DNA of 64,000 bases from Pseudomonas crudilactis (GCF_013433315.1 NZ_WXVV01000006.1:186001-250000); one strand, 5' to 3'; shown: positions 47,504 to 56,794, counted from the stretch's first letter. A program made the numbers and translations. Notes: generated from the sequence alone by a model not told the origin.

Positions 47504-48325
47504 CTACTGTTTTGGGGCACTGACAGGTTGTTGCGGCTGTTGCTGCTGCGCCTTCCAGCGCTCGATGTTGCGTTGCAGCGCGGCTTCCGTCAGTCCGGAC
47601 GCGGGCAATTCTGTCATCTTTTTGGCTAGCTGTCCGCGCAACCACGGATCGTTGCACGCCGAGTTATGCGAAACCGCAAGAAACAGCCCCGGCCGGTCGA
47701 TCGGTTGCTCAAAGGCCAGCAGGTCAGTGGCCATGCCCAATGCCTGCGCGGCGGCCATGCCTGAGTAACGGCCGGCGAGTACATATTCGACTTCACCGAG
47801 GAGCAGTTTCTGAAAGGCCTGAGTGAGGTTGGCTGTCCGGGTCAGGGTCAGATTCTGCTCGGCGAAAGTGCCGAATGCCTGGGTGATTCGAGACTTTTCC
47901 GACAGCGCACCTGTGTGGCCGTGCAGATCCTTGGCTTCGCTGTAGACCAGGGTCGAGCCTTTGCGCGTCCACACCAGATAGTCGTTTTCCAGCAGCGGCG
48001 GATGGATGTAGTCGAGGTTTTCCAGTTCATTGAAGGACAGCGGCGCGTCGGCGAGCATGTCCATGCGCCCGCTGCGAACTTCGTCGAGGGCTTGCGAACG
48101 CTTTCCGGCGTAGAGCAATTCGACCTTTATGCCGAGGTCTTTGGCGACTTGTTGCAACAGGTCAGCGCTGGCGCCGATCAGTTGCTTGGGGTTTTGCGGG
48201 TCTTGCCACAGGTACGGCGGCGCATCCGGGCTGCCGGTGACGACGAGGCGCTCGCATTTGCCAGCGGCCATAGCCAAACCTGGTAACAGGGCCAATCCCA
48301 TCAACCATCCGCAGCGCAGATCCAT
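47504..48325 (-). CDS. Periplasmic amino-acid-type solute-binding protein
   Basis: A 273-residue protein with a signal peptide (MDLRCGWLMGLALLPGLAMA) and one SBP_bac_3 domain (CERLVVTGSPDAPPYLWQD, IGASADLLQQVAKDLGIKVEL). No permease or ATPase gene is nearby, so it may serve as an orphan binding protein or a signalling receptor input. The C-terminus is a Gln/Pro-rich tail (KAQQQQPQQPVSAPKQ). The ATG at 48325 begins the signal peptide. It lies 9 bases upstream of the DUF4398 lipoprotein gene. Confidence 0.87.
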   Translation of the reverse strand: MDLRCGWLMGLALLPGLAMAAGKCERLVVTGSPDAPPYLWQDPQNPKQLIGASADLLQQVAKDLGIKVELLYAGKRSQALDEVRSGRMDMLADAPLSFNELENLDYIHPPLLENDYLVWTRKGSTLVYSEAKDLHGHTGALSEKSRITQAFGTFAEQNLTLTRTANLTQAFQKLLLGEVEYVLAGRYSGMAAAQALGMATDLLAFEQPIDRPGLFLAVSHNSACNDPWLRGQLAKKMTELPASGLTEAALQRNIERWKAQQQQPQQPVSAPKQ

Positions 48326-48349
48326 GGCAACATGCTCCCACTCAAATCC

Positions 48350-48391
48350 GAGACAAAAAAAAAGCCCGACCAAAAGGTCGGGCTCTTTATA
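48350..48391 (-). terminator. Terminator of etfBA
   Basis: Perfect stem AGCCCGACC-AAAA-GGTCGGGCT, followed on the minus strand by nine T residues, 16 bases after the etfA stop. Confidence 0.95.
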
Positions 48392-48406
48392 AGTGAAGCC
48401 GCTGGA

Positions 48407-49336
48407 TTAGACCAGCTTCTCCAGCTCAGGTACGGCTTCGAACAGATCCGCCACGAGACCGTAATCGGCCACCTGGAAGATCGGCGCTTCTTCGTCCTTG
48501 TTGATCGCAACGATCACTTTGGAATCTTTCATACCAGCCAAGTGCTGGATCGCGCCGGAGATACCGACGGCGATGTACAGCTGCGGCGCAACGATCTTGC
48601 CGGTCTGACCGACCTGCATATCGTTCGGTACGAAACCTGCGTCGACCGCAGCGCGCGAAGCACCAACGGCAGCGCCCAGCTTGTCGGCCAGGGCGTACAG
48701 GTGTTTGAAGTTGTCGCCGTTCTGCATGCCGCGGCCGCCGGAAACGACGATCTTGGCAGCGGTCAGCTCTGGACGGTCAGACTTGGCCAGCTCTTCGCCA
48801 ACGAAGCTCGAAGTGCCCGCGTCGTGCGCAGCACCAACAGCTTCAACAGCAGCCGAACCACCTTCAGCGGCAACCGGGTCGAAACCGGTTGCACGCACGG
48901 TGATCACTTTGATTGCAGCGGTCGACTGCACGGTAGCGATGGCGTTACCGGCGTAGATCGGACGCTTGAAGGTATCAGCGCTTTCGACCGAGATGATCTC
49001 GGAGATCTGGTCAACGTCCAGCTGCGCAGCAACGCGCGGCAGGATGTTTTTGCCGTTGGAGGTGGCGGCGGCCAGGATGTGGCTGTAACCAGCGCCCAGC
49101 TCTGCAACCAGCGGAGCAACGTTTTCCGGCAGCTGATGCGCGTAAGCGGCGTTGTCAGCGTTGAGGACTTTGCTCACGCCAGCGATTTTCGCCGCGGCTT
49201 CAGCCACGGCGCCAGCGCCTTGGCCTGCAACCAGAACGTGGATGTCGCCGCCGATTTTGGCCGCAGCAGCCACGGTGTTCAGTGTGGCCGGGGCCAGCAC
49301 TTTGTTGTCGTGTTCAGCGATTACCAAGATAGTCAT
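48407..49336 (-). CDS. etfA: Electron transfer flavoprotein alpha subunit
   Basis: A 309-residue ETF alpha chain that holds FAD and passes electrons from acyl-CoA and other dehydrogenases to ETF-ubiquinone oxidoreductase. The FAD-binding C-terminal region reads [39 protein letters not shown] and [17 protein letters not shown]. It begins 2 bases after the etfB stop, so the two are one operon, ending in the terminator at 48350. Confidence 0.97.
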   Translation of the reverse strand: MTILVIAEHDNKVLAPATLNTVAAAAKIGGDIHVLVAGQGAGAVAEAAAKIAGVSKVLNADNAAYAHQLPENVAPLVAELGAGYSHILAAATSNGKNILPRVAAQLDVDQISEIISVESADTFKRPIYAGNAIATVQSTAAIKVITVRATGFDPVAAEGGSAAVEAVGAAHDAGTSSFVGEELAKSDRPELTAAKIVVSGGRGMQNGDNFKHLYALADKLGAAVGASRAAVDAGFVPNDMQVGQTGKIVAPQLYIAVGISGAIQHLAGMKDSKVIVAINKDEEAPIFQVADYGLVADLFEAVPELEKLV

Positions 49337-49338
49337 TT

Positions 49339-50088
49339 TTAGATTACCTTCGCTTCGTTTTTCAGTTTCTCGACCAGTTCAGCCACCGACTTGACCTTGA
49401 TGCCTGCGCTGCGTGCAGCCGGCGCTTCGACTTTCAGGGTCTTGTTGGTGGAGGCGGTGGAAACGCCCAAAGCGTCCGGAGTCAGCACTTCGAGAGGCTT
49501 CTTCTTGGCTTTCATGATGTTTGGCAGGGACGCGTAGCGCGGCTCGTTCAAACGCAGGTCGGTGGTGACGATCGCTGGCAGTTTCAGCGAAACCGTCTGC
49601 GCGCCGCCGTCGATTTCGCGAGTCACGGCAACGCTGTCGCCGGAGACTTCGACTTTCGAGGCGAACGTGCCCTGACCGTAGCCGCTCAGTGCAGCAAGCA
49701 TCTGGCCGGTCTGGTTGTTGTCGCTGTCGATGGCCTGTTTGCCGAGGATCACCAGCTGCGGCTGTTCCTTGTCGACCACAGCCTTGAGCAGCTTGGCCAC
49801 GGCGAGCGAGGTCAGATCTTCAGCGGATTCGACGAGGATGGCACGGTCGGCACCCAGAGCCAGTGCGGTACGCAGCTGTTCCTGAGCGGTGGTCGGGCCG
49901 ATGGAGACGACGACGATTTCAGTCGCAACACCTTTCTCTTTCAGGCGTACGGCTTCTTCCACTGCGATTTCGCAGAACGGGTTCATCGACATCTTGACGT
50001 TGGCGAGATCGACGCCGGAATTGTCCGCCTTGACGCGAACCTTGACGTTGTAATCCACAACGCGTTTGACAGCTACAAGAACCTTCAT
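49339..50088 (-). CDS. etfB: Electron transfer flavoprotein beta subunit
   Basis: A 249-residue ETF beta chain, partner of EtfA. Typical segments are [39 protein letters not shown] and the ETF beta signature [31 protein letters not shown] (in pieces). The start is the ATG at 50088. It is divergent from the ETF-QO gene, with 551 bases between the two. Confidence 0.97.
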   Translation of the reverse strand: MKVLVAVKRVVDYNVKVRVKADNSGVDLANVKMSMNPFCEIAVEEAVRLKEKGVATEIVVVSIGPTTAQEQLRTALALGADRAILVESAEDLTSLAVAKLLKAVVDKEQPQLVILGKQAIDSDNNQTGQMLAALSGYGQGTFASKVEVSGDSVAVTREIDGGAQTVSLKLPAIVTTDLRLNEPRYASLPNIMKAKKKPLEVLTPDALGVSTASTNKTLKVEAPAARSAGIKVKSVAELVEKLKNEAKVI

Positions 50089-50381
50089 GGATTCCTCGTT
50101 ACTCTCCGGTGAAAAGAAAGTCGCCTAGGCGAACCTGGCGGTTGATGCTCATCAGGCTAAAAGGGCACCTCTAAAAACGCCGACCGGGGTGCGAAGTGAT
50201 TCCACAATGTGCAGGGGGTGCGACCGTTCGTCAGTGGTGACCGACAAGTCATTGATCCTCACGCTGTGTAAACTGCGCGCCAGACTGCGCTGCGCAGCAC
50301 TCTCTACCACCTGTGCCCTGTCTTTAGACGTGCTCTTGAAACCGCCAGTCTGCCTACGGCGAGCGCAAAACCGCCCGTATC

Positions 50382-50407
50382 TTGACCGGAACGCCTATTC
50401 CGGTCAA
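50382..50407. promoter_or_regulatory. Perfect inverted repeat TTGACCGGAA-N6-TTCCGGTCAA
   Basis: Ten-base arms with a CGCCTA spacer, in the etf divergent region. No T tract follows on either strand, so a regulator-binding site is more likely than a terminator. The binding protein is unknown. Confidence 0.6.
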
Positions 50408-50467
50408 TACAGCAAAATGACCATTCATAAGCCGCGCTTCTTTGATTTCTCTGGGCTGGAGCCGATT

Positions 50468-50481
50468 CAAACAAACGTTTG
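50468..50481. promoter_or_regulatory. PsrA-type operator CAAAC-AAAC-GTTTG
   Basis: The sequence fits the Pseudomonas PsrA consensus (G/C)AAAC-N2-4-GTTT(G/C). PsrA is the fatty-acid-responsive TetR repressor of beta-oxidation genes, and ETF genes are plausible targets. It ends 2 bases before the -35 of the ETF-QO promoter, a position that would block RNA polymerase. Confidence 0.7.
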
Positions 50482-50483
50482 TA

Positions 50484-50512
50484 TTGGACGCTCGGAGTGG
50501 TGTAGATATAAT
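50484..50512 (+). promoter_or_regulatory. Sigma-70 promoter of the ETF-QO gene
   Basis: TTGGAC at 50484-50489, a 17-base spacer and a perfect TATAAT at 50507-50512, giving a leader of about 120 bases before the GTG start at 50640. Confidence 0.8.
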
Positions 50513-50639
50513 GCGCCGCCTAGAGAGAAAGGTCTGTTCTCCAATATTCCCCTTGACGTTAACGTAAAGGAATAGCGGATGCGACATCAAACCTCCAAAT
50601 TAGAAAAAAAACTGTTGAGCCTTGAGTAGGAGATAGCCT

Positions 50640-52304
50640 GTGGAACGCGAATACATGGAATTCGACGTGGTCATCGTCGGTGCCGGCCCCGCTGGCCTGT
50701 CCGCCGCCTGCCGTCTGAAGCAGAAGGCCGCCGAAGCCGGTAAGGAAATCAGCGTCTGCGTGGTCGAAAAAGGCTCCGAAGTCGGCGCACACATCCTGTC
50801 CGGTGCCGTGTTCGAACCACGCGCTCTGAACGAACTGTTCCCGGACTGGAAAGAACTCGGCGCGCCGCTGAACACGCCAGTCACCCGCGACGATATTTTC
50901 GTGCTGAAAAACGCCGAAAACGCGCAAAAAATTCCAGACTTCTTTGTGCCCAAGACCATGCACAACGAAGGCAACTACATTATTTCCCTCGGCAACCTGT
51001 GCCGCTGGCTCGCCCAGCAGGCCGAGAACCTTGGCGTAGAAATCTACCCGGGTTTCGCCGCTCAGGAAGCGCTGATCGACGAGCAAGGCGTGGTGCGCGG
51101 GATCATCACCGGTGATCTCGGCGTCGACCGCGAAGGCAATCCGAAAGAAGGCCTGTACACCCCGGGCATGGAGCTGCGTGGCAAATACACGCTGTTCGCC
51201 GAAGGCTGCCGTGGCCACATCGGCAAGCAACTGATCAAGCGCTACAACCTCGACAGCGATGCCGACGCCCAGCACTACGGCATCGGCCTGAAAGAAATCT
51301 GGGAAATCGACCCGGCCAAACACCAGCCAGGTCTGGTAGTCCACACCGCCGGTTGGCCACTGGACATCATGGGCACCGAGAACACCGGTGGCTCGTTCCT
51401 GTATCACCTGGAAAACAACCAGGTGGTGGTCGGTCTGATCGTCGACCTGTCCTACAGCAACACGTACCTGTCGCCATTCGACGAATTCCAGCGCCTCAAG
51501 CATCACCCGGTGCTGGCGCAGTACCTGGAAGGCGGCAAGCGCATCAGCTACGGCGCCCGCGCGATCTGCAAAGGTGGCCTGAACTCGCTGCCGAAGATGG
51601 TTTTCAAGGGCGGCGCGCTGATCGGTTGCGACCTCGGCACCCTGAACTTCGCCAAGATCAAAGGCAGCCACACCGCGATGAAGTCGGGGATGCTCGCCGC
51701 TGAATCGGTGGCTGACGCATTGTTCGCGGAAAAGGACGGCACTGAAGAACTGACCACTTACGTCGACGCGTTCAAGAAGAGCTGGCTCTACGACGAACTG
51801 TTCGCCAGCCGTAACTTCGGCCCGGCGATCCACAAGTTCGGCGCCATCGTCGGCGGCGGTTTCAACTGGCTGGACCAGAACATCTTCGGCGGCAAACTGC
51901 CGTTCACCCTGCACGACACCAAGCCGGACTACGCCTGCCTCAAGCTCGCGGCCGACTGCAAGAAGATCGATTATCCGAAGCCGGACGGCAAACTCAGCTT
52001 CGACAAGCTCAGCTCGGTGTTCATCTCCGGTACCAACCATGAAGAAGAACAGCCTTGCCACTTGAAGCTGACTGATCCAAGCATTCCGATCAGCAAGAAC
52101 CTGCCGCTGTACGACGAGCCGGCACAGCGCTATTGCCCGGCCGGCGTGTACGAAGTGATCACCAAGGAAGACGGCGAGAAGCGCTTCCAGATCAATGCCC
52201 AGAACTGCGTGCACTGCAAGACCTGTGACATCAAGGACCCTTCGCAGAACATCACCTGGGTTACGCCGGAAGGCGCTGGCGGCCCGACTTATCCGAACAT
52301 GTAA
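50640..52304 (+). CDS. Electron transfer flavoprotein-ubiquinone oxidoreductase
   Basis: A 554-residue FAD and 4Fe-4S protein that oxidises reduced ETF and reduces ubiquinone at the inner membrane. The FAD site is FDVVIVGAGPAGLSAACRL, near residue 10. The C-terminal cluster cysteines are in RYCPAGVYE and QNCVHCKTCDIKDP. It starts with GTG (AGGAG 7 bases upstream); an ATG five codons in is the alternative. It is divergent from etfBA, so all three ETF components are encoded together. Confidence 0.96.
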   Translation: MEREYMEFDVVIVGAGPAGLSAACRLKQKAAEAGKEISVCVVEKGSEVGAHILSGAVFEPRALNELFPDWKELGAPLNTPVTRDDIFVLKNAENAQKIPDFFVPKTMHNEGNYIISLGNLCRWLAQQAENLGVEIYPGFAAQEALIDEQGVVRGIITGDLGVDREGNPKEGLYTPGMELRGKYTLFAEGCRGHIGKQLIKRYNLDSDADAQHYGIGLKEIWEIDPAKHQPGLVVHTAGWPLDIMGTENTGGSFLYHLENNQVVVGLIVDLSYSNTYLSPFDEFQRLKHHPVLAQYLEGGKRISYGARAICKGGLNSLPKMVFKGGALIGCDLGTLNFAKIKGSHTAMKSGMLAAESVADALFAEKDGTEELTTYVDAFKKSWLYDELFASRNFGPAIHKFGAIVGGGFNWLDQNIFGGKLPFTLHDTKPDYACLKLAADCKKIDYPKPDGKLSFDKLSSVFISGTNHEEEQPCHLKLTDPSIPISKNLPLYDEPAQRYCPAGVYEVITKEDGEKRFQINAQNCVHCKTCDIKDPSQNITWVTPEGAGGPTYPNM

Positions 52305-52322
52305 GTCGAAACGCTGAACAAC

Positions 52323-52351
52323 AAGGCTCCCGAAATGGGGGCCTTTTTGTT
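52323..52351 (+). terminator. Terminator of the ETF-QO gene
   Basis: Hairpin AAGGCTCCC-GAAAT-GGGGGCCTT followed by TTT, 19 bases after the stop. Confidence 0.88.
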
Positions 52352-52382
52352 GCCCCAAATTTACTGCATCACTTGACTCCCT

Positions 52383-52470
52383 GTGGGAGCTGGCTTGCCA
52401 GCGATGGCGGTGGATCAGGTGACATCTATATTGAATGTGCCGGCCTCATCGCTGGCAAGCCAGCTCCCAC
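52383..52470. repeat. Second REP family pair (GTGGGAGCTGGCTTGCCAGC)
   Basis: GTGGGAGCTGGCTTGCCAGC and an inverted GCTGGCAAGCCAGCTCCCAC, about 48 bases apart. The core TGGCTTGCCAGC differs from the CGAGCTTGCTCGC core of the other copies, so this is a distinct subfamily. It lies between the ETF-QO terminator and the AraC stop. Confidence 0.93.
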
Positions 52471-52487
52471 AGGGATTGTGAAAATCC

Positions 52488-53378
52488 TCAGGCAGCGCGC
52501 TCGTCACCCGGGCTGCGCTCGAAATAGCGTTTGTACTCGCGGCTGAACTGCGAAGTACTCTGATACCCCACCCGATGCGCCACCTGCGCCACACCCAGCC
52601 CTTCCGCCACCAGCAACGTCTGCGCCTTCAACAACCGCAAACGCTTCAGATACTGCACCGGCGACAACAACGTGCTGCGTTTGAAGTGCTCATGAAAGGT
52701 CGACACGCTCATGTTCGCGCAACCGGCCAGGGTCTCGACATTCAGTGGCTCGGTGTAATGCGCATGCAGATGGCTGATCGACGCCGCCACCCGCGCGAAC
52801 TGCCCCTGCTGCTCGACCAGTGCGCGTAATACATCGGCCTGCGGCCCGCGCAATGCAACGAACAACAACTCCCGCACCCGCGCCGGCCCGAGAATCTGGC
52901 ATTCCAGCGGATCGTGCAGGCAACTCAGCAAGCGCTCGACACAGCCACGCATGTCATCGTCGAGCACCACCGAGGTCATCGACTCCGGCGTCTGCGCCGG
53001 AATATGCCGGCCCGGCGCCAGCCCCATGGCCAGCACCAACTCACCGAGCAACACCCGATCAATCGCCACCGACACGCCGAGCAACGGCGCATCCGGCAAG
53101 GCGAAGGTCTCACATTCGAACGGCACCGGCAGCGCCTGAATCAGATAATGCCCGGCGCCGTATTCCATGGTGCGTGGCCCGAGAAACGCCAGTTTGCTGC
53201 CCTGGGCGATGATCATCAGGCTCGGTTCATAAATGTGCGGGCCACGGGCGACGTCGCAACTGGCGCGCAATACTTGCACACCGGGCAATCCGGTCGGCGA
53301 ATAACCATCGCGCAGCGCCAGCGGTTCGATCAGCGAAACCAGCCGCGCATTGGCATCAAGATGACGGGTCAATTGCAT
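52488..53378 (-). CDS. AraC-family transcriptional regulator
   Basis: A 296-residue regulator with an N-terminal AraC_N-type cupin region (about 10-170; GPHIYEPSLMIIAQGSKLAFLG) and a C-terminal double helix-turn-helix (NVETLAGCANMSVSTFHEHFKR and VAQVAHRVGYQSTSQFSREYKRYF in pieces). ATG at 53378 (MQLTRHLDANARL) is preferred; a GTG five codons upstream is possible. It is divergent from the alcohol dehydrogenase gene, the usual layout for a regulator and its target. Confidence 0.9.
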   Translation of the reverse strand: MQLTRHLDANARLVSLIEPLALRDGYSPTGLPGVQVLRASCDVARGPHIYEPSLMIIAQGSKLAFLGPRTMEYGAGHYLIQALPVPFECETFALPDAPLLGVSVAIDRVLLGELVLAMGLAPGRHIPAQTPESMTSVVLDDDMRGCVERLLSCLHDPLECQILGPARVRELLFVALRGPQADVLRALVEQQGQFARVAASISHLHAHYTEPLNVETLAGCANMSVSTFHEHFKRSTLLSPVQYLKRLRLLKAQTLLVAEGLGVAQVAHRVGYQSTSQFSREYKRYFERSPGDERAA

Positions 53379-53467
53379 CGAATTGTTCTTCACGAAAAAT
53401 CACGAAAATAGGGGATGAAAGCATCATCGCAGATCCTTTTGCCAATGCGACCGATCAAACCCGTATG

Positions 53468-53505
53468 CCGGAGGATTAGGCATGAGACCCGGAGGAATCG
53501 TCATG
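53468..53505 (+). promoter_or_regulatory. 21-base-spaced direct repeat upstream of the alcohol dehydrogenase
   Basis: CCGGAGGATTAGGCATG (53468-53484) and CCGGAGGAATCGTCATG (53489-53505) match at 14 of 17 positions with a 21-base period, two helical turns. This suits tandem AraC-type sites. Each copy also looks like a ribosome binding site with an ATG, so the two readings compete. Confidence 0.45.
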
Positions 53506-53570
53506 GCCGACCGGTCAGTCGACGCCCAAAATGCGCCGCCTCCCCTGTCACTGCTTTTGCGAGGTTTCAC

Positions 53571-54623
53571 ATGTACACCGCCATCGGCTATGCCGCCCAA
53601 TCGGCCACCACTCCCCTCGCCCCGATGAAATTCGAACGCCGCAGCCCGCGCGCCGATGACGTCGCGATCGAAATCCTTTACTGCGGCGTCTGCCACTCCG
53701 ACATCCACCAAGCGCGCAACGAATGGGGTATCGCCGTTTACCCGTTGATGCCGGGCCACGAGATCGTCGGAAAAGTCACCGCGATCGGTGCGAATGTCAC
53801 TCAACACAAAGTAGGCGATCTGGTCGGCGTTGGCTGCATGGTCGACTCCTGCCGTACCTGCGAAGCGTGCCAGTCGAACCTTGAGCAATATTGCCTCGAA
53901 GGCCCGACCATGACCTACGCCACCCCGGATCGGGTCGATGGCAGCAACACCATGGGCGGTTATTCCGACAGCATCGTCGTCAGCGAGCACTTCGTCGTGC
54001 GCATCCCGGAAAAACTAGCCCTCGCCAGCGCCGCGCCGATCCTCTGTGCCGGCATCACCACCTACTCGCCGCTCAAGCACTACGGCGTCAAGGCTGGCGA
54101 CAAGGTCGGGATTCTCGGCATGGGCGGTCTGGGCCACATGGGCATCAAGTTCGCCAAAGCCATGGGCGCCGAAGTGACGCTGTTCACCCGCTCGGCGAGC
54201 AAGGCAGAAGAAGGTCGTCGTCAGGGTGCCGATCATGTGATCGTTTCCACCAACGCCGAACAGATGAAAGCCGCGGCCGGTTACTTCGACTTCCTGCTCG
54301 ACACCATTCCGGTGCAGCACGATCTGAACCCGTACCTCGACACCCTGCGTTTTGACGGCGTGCACATTCTGGTCGGTCTGATCGAACCGGTTGATCCGCC
54401 GGTACACGCCGGCAAACTGGTGATGAGCCGTCGCGTATTGGCCGGTTCGTTGATCGGTGGCGTCGCTGAAACCCAGGAAGTGCTGGATTTCTGCGCCGAA
54501 CACAACATCACCTGCGATATCGAAATGCTCGACATCCGCCAGATCAACGAGGCTTACGCGCGCATGATCGCCGGCGACGTTAAGTACCGTTTCGTGATCG
54601 ACATGGCGACGCTCAAGGTTTAA
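53571..54623 (+). CDS. Zinc-dependent alcohol dehydrogenase (YahK/AdhC-like)
   Basis: A 350-residue medium-chain dehydrogenase that probably reduces aldehydes with NAD(P)H. Catalytic zinc ligands are in LYCGVCHSDIHQAR and MPGHEIVG; the structural zinc loop is GCMVDSCRTCEACQSNLEQYC in pieces; the cofactor site is VGILGMGGLGHMGIKFAKAMG in pieces. The ATG at 53571 follows GAGG at 6 bases. The in-frame upstream extension is unconserved. It is divergent from the AraC regulator and its stop overlaps that of the convergent IclR gene by 4 bases. Confidence 0.92.
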   Translation: MYTAIGYAAQSATTPLAPMKFERRSPRADDVAIEILYCGVCHSDIHQARNEWGIAVYPLMPGHEIVGKVTAIGANVTQHKVGDLVGVGCMVDSCRTCEACQSNLEQYCLEGPTMTYATPDRVDGSNTMGGYSDSIVVSEHFVVRIPEKLALASAAPILCAGITTYSPLKHYGVKAGDKVGILGMGGLGHMGIKFAKAMGAEVTLFTRSASKAEEGRRQGADHVIVSTNAEQMKAAAGYFDFLLDTIPVQHDLNPYLDTLRFDGVHILVGLIEPVDPPVHAGKLVMSRRVLAGSLIGGVAETQEVLDFCAEHNITCDIEMLDIRQINEAYARMIAGDVKYRFVIDMATLKV

Positions 54624-55423
54624 ACCTTCAGGCCTAGCTCTGCCGACAGCCGGGCTGTGACCCCTTTGATCAGGGGAATCAGCTCGGCCATTTTTTCCAG
54701 CGGCATGTACGGCACGGTGCTGGCGATACTGATCGCCGCCACGATGCCCTTGCTCGCATCCCGAATCGGCGCCGCCACGCAGCGGATCGACGGTTCGTTG
54801 TCCTCCAGATCGAAGGCGTAGCCCCCGGCGACGTACTCGGTCATACGCTGCTCAAGCTGCTCCCACGACTGCTGAGGATGCTGCGGCCAGAACTGACTCT
54901 TCCCACCTGCCGGCAGACTGATGTCGTACAGACGTTGCCAATCTTTCGGTGAGTCATCGAGCATCAATGCCTTACCAATACCGGTGCGCGCCAGCGGCAT
55001 GCGATGGCCGACCCGCGAACGCATTTCCGGGCCATTACGCCCCGGATTCTTCAACAGATAAAGCACCTCGTCGCCTTCACGAATACCCAAGTGCACGGTG
55101 TCACCGGTCAGCGCCGATAACTCGTCCAGATAAGGCGCGGCCAGGGTCACCAGCGGCAATTCTTCGCGCGCCTGGAAACCCAGTTCGATCAGCTTCGGCC
55201 CGAGCAGATAACCGATTTGCGGCACCACGCGCAGGTAGCGCTCATCGACCAGACAACTGGCCAGACGATGGGTGGTGCTGCGCGTGGTGCCGATCAGCCG
55301 GGCAATTTCCTTGAGATCGCGGGCGCCACTGGCCACCGCTTGCACCACGCCGAGGCCGCGCAATAGCGTCTGCGTGCCGGTGGGCGCGGCGTCCTTGGTT
55401 TTTTCCGGAGCGTCTTCCTGCAT
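54620..55423 (-). CDS. IclR-family regulator, probable D-galactonate regulator
   Basis: A 267-residue IclR-type protein: an N-terminal winged HTH (about 15-75; DLKEIARLIGTTRSTTHRLASCL in pieces) and a ligand-binding IclR domain (about 85-260; GREGDEVLYLL-like core, RCVAAPIRDASKGIVAAISIA in pieces). It is downstream of dgoT on the same strand, 60 bases from the dgoT stop, so it most likely controls the dgo genes in response to galactonate or its metabolites. The effector is inferred from context only. Confidence 0.85.
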   Translation of the reverse strand: MQEDAPEKTKDAAPTGTQTLLRGLGVVQAVASGARDLKEIARLIGTTRSTTHRLASCLVDERYLRVVPQIGYLLGPKLIELGFQAREELPLVTLAAPYLDELSALTGDTVHLGIREGDEVLYLLKNPGRNGPEMRSRVGHRMPLARTGIGKALMLDDSPKDWQRLYDISLPAGGKSQFWPQHPQQSWEQLEQRMTEYVAGGYAFDLEDNEPSIRCVAAPIRDASKGIVAAISIASTVPYMPLEKMAELIPLIKGVTARLSAELGLKV

Positions 55424-55483
55424 ATCCAGCCTTTACCGTTGAGCGAGGGAACGGGCGGCATTATGGTCGCCCGACGCAGACCA

Positions 55484-56794
55484 CTACAACTCGATACGCT
55501 CGACCTTGCCGACCAGCAGCACGTAGGACAAGGCACCGATCAACGCGAGCACCGCGATATAGGTGATCGCCGGCGCGAACGAATCGCCACTGGCGAGGAA
55601 GCCAATCACGATCGGCGTGGCAATCGCCGACAGGTTACCGATGAAGTTGAACACCCCGCCGGTCAGCCCGAGCAAACGCGCCGGCGCCAGCGTCGACACC
55701 AGCGACCAGGTGATCGAGGCCAGACCGTTGCCGAAGAACGCCAGCGCCAGGAAGGCAATCACCAGCGGTGTCGACTCAACAAAGTTGGCACCGATGATCG
55801 AAGTGGAAATCAGCAGTCCGCCAATGATCGGCAACTTGCGCGCGAACCCGACGGTGTAGCCGCGACGAATCAAGAAGTCGGAAAAGAACCCCGAACACAA
55901 CACGCCAACGAACGCGGCGAGAAACGGCAGCGACGCCAGCAGGCCTGACTTGATGAAGTCCATGCCGCGATACTTCACCAGATAAGTCGGGAACCACGTC
56001 AGGAAAAACCACAACGTTGAGTTCAGGCAGAACTGGCCTAGGTAGATGCCCCACAATTTGCGCTTGGTCAGGACGATACCGAGATCAGTCCAGCTGAATT
56101 TGGCTTTGACCTTGGCCGTTTCCTGCTGAATATCGACCAGACCACCGCCCTCGCGGATCAGGTCGATTTCGGCGTCGTTAGCGCCTTTGAAATCCCGTGG
56201 TTCGCGATAGACCGCGTACCAGATTGCAGCCCAGATGATGCCCACCGCACCGGTGGCGACGAACACCATGTGCCAGCCGAATTCGTGTTGCAGCCAGGCC
56301 AGCACCGGGGTCAGGAATGCCAGACCGACGAACTGCCCCGACGTGTAAAAACCAATCGCCGTGGCGCGCTCACGCTCGGGGAACCAGGTGGTGACCACGC
56401 GGCTATTGATTGGATACGCCGGTGCTTCCAGCGCACCGACCGCCATACGCAATACAAACAACGCGATGAAACTGGCCGCGAAACCGAGCATCACCGTGGC
56501 AATCGACCACAGCAGCAACGCGACGCTGTACAGAATGCGCGGCGGCACACGATCAACCAGCCAGCCGCCGGGGATCTGCATGGCGGCGTAGGTCCAGCCG
56601 AATGCGGAGAAGATCAGGCCGACGTGAATCGGATCGATGCCCAACTCACTGGTCAGCGCCGGCGCGGCAATCGACAGGTTGCTGCGGTCGAGATAGTTGA
56701 TGACCACAGTGATAAACAGCAACACCATGATGAAAAACCGCTTGCGGCTAGGCGTGACTAAAGACGCCTGCCCGGTGAGGGTTTGCGGTTGCAT
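55484..56794 (-). CDS. dgoT: MFS transporter, probable D-galactonate permease
   Basis: A 436-residue, 12-helix major facilitator of the anion:cation symporter (phthalate/galactonate) type. Visible segments are FFIMVLLFITVVINYLDRSNL, the RxxxG/R-type loop GGWLVDRVPPRILYSVALLLW (in pieces), and NSRVVTTWFPERERATAIGFY. Its place between dgoD and the IclR gene supports uptake of D-galactonate, but other sugar acids are possible. The start is the ATG at 56794. A REPIN separates it from dgoD. Confidence 0.85.
   Translation of the reverse strand: MQPQTLTGQASLVTPSRKRFFIMVLLFITVVINYLDRSNLSIAAPALTSELGIDPIHVGLIFSAFGWTYAAMQIPGGWLVDRVPPRILYSVALLLWSIATVMLGFAASFIALFVLRMAVGALEAPAYPINSRVVTTWFPERERATAIGFYTSGQFVGLAFLTPVLAWLQHEFGWHMVFVATGAVGIIWAAIWYAVYREPRDFKGANDAEIDLIREGGGLVDIQQETAKVKAKFSWTDLGIVLTKRKLWGIYLGQFCLNSTLWFFLTWFPTYLVKYRGMDFIKSGLLASLPFLAAFVGVLCSGFFSDFLIRRGYTVGFARKLPIIGGLLISTSIIGANFVESTPLVIAFLALAFFGNGLASITWSLVSTLAPARLLGLTGGVFNFIGNLSAIATPIVIGFLASGDSFAPAITYIAVLALIGALSYVLLVGKVERIEL

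Larger units (their letters stand above)
50089..50639. promoter_or_regulatory. etfBA / ETF-QO divergent regulatory region
   Basis: This 551-base gap holds the elements listed separately: an inverted repeat at 50382-50407, a PsrA-type box at 50468-50481 and a sigma-70 promoter at 50484-50512. No gene is supported within it. Confidence 0.8.
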
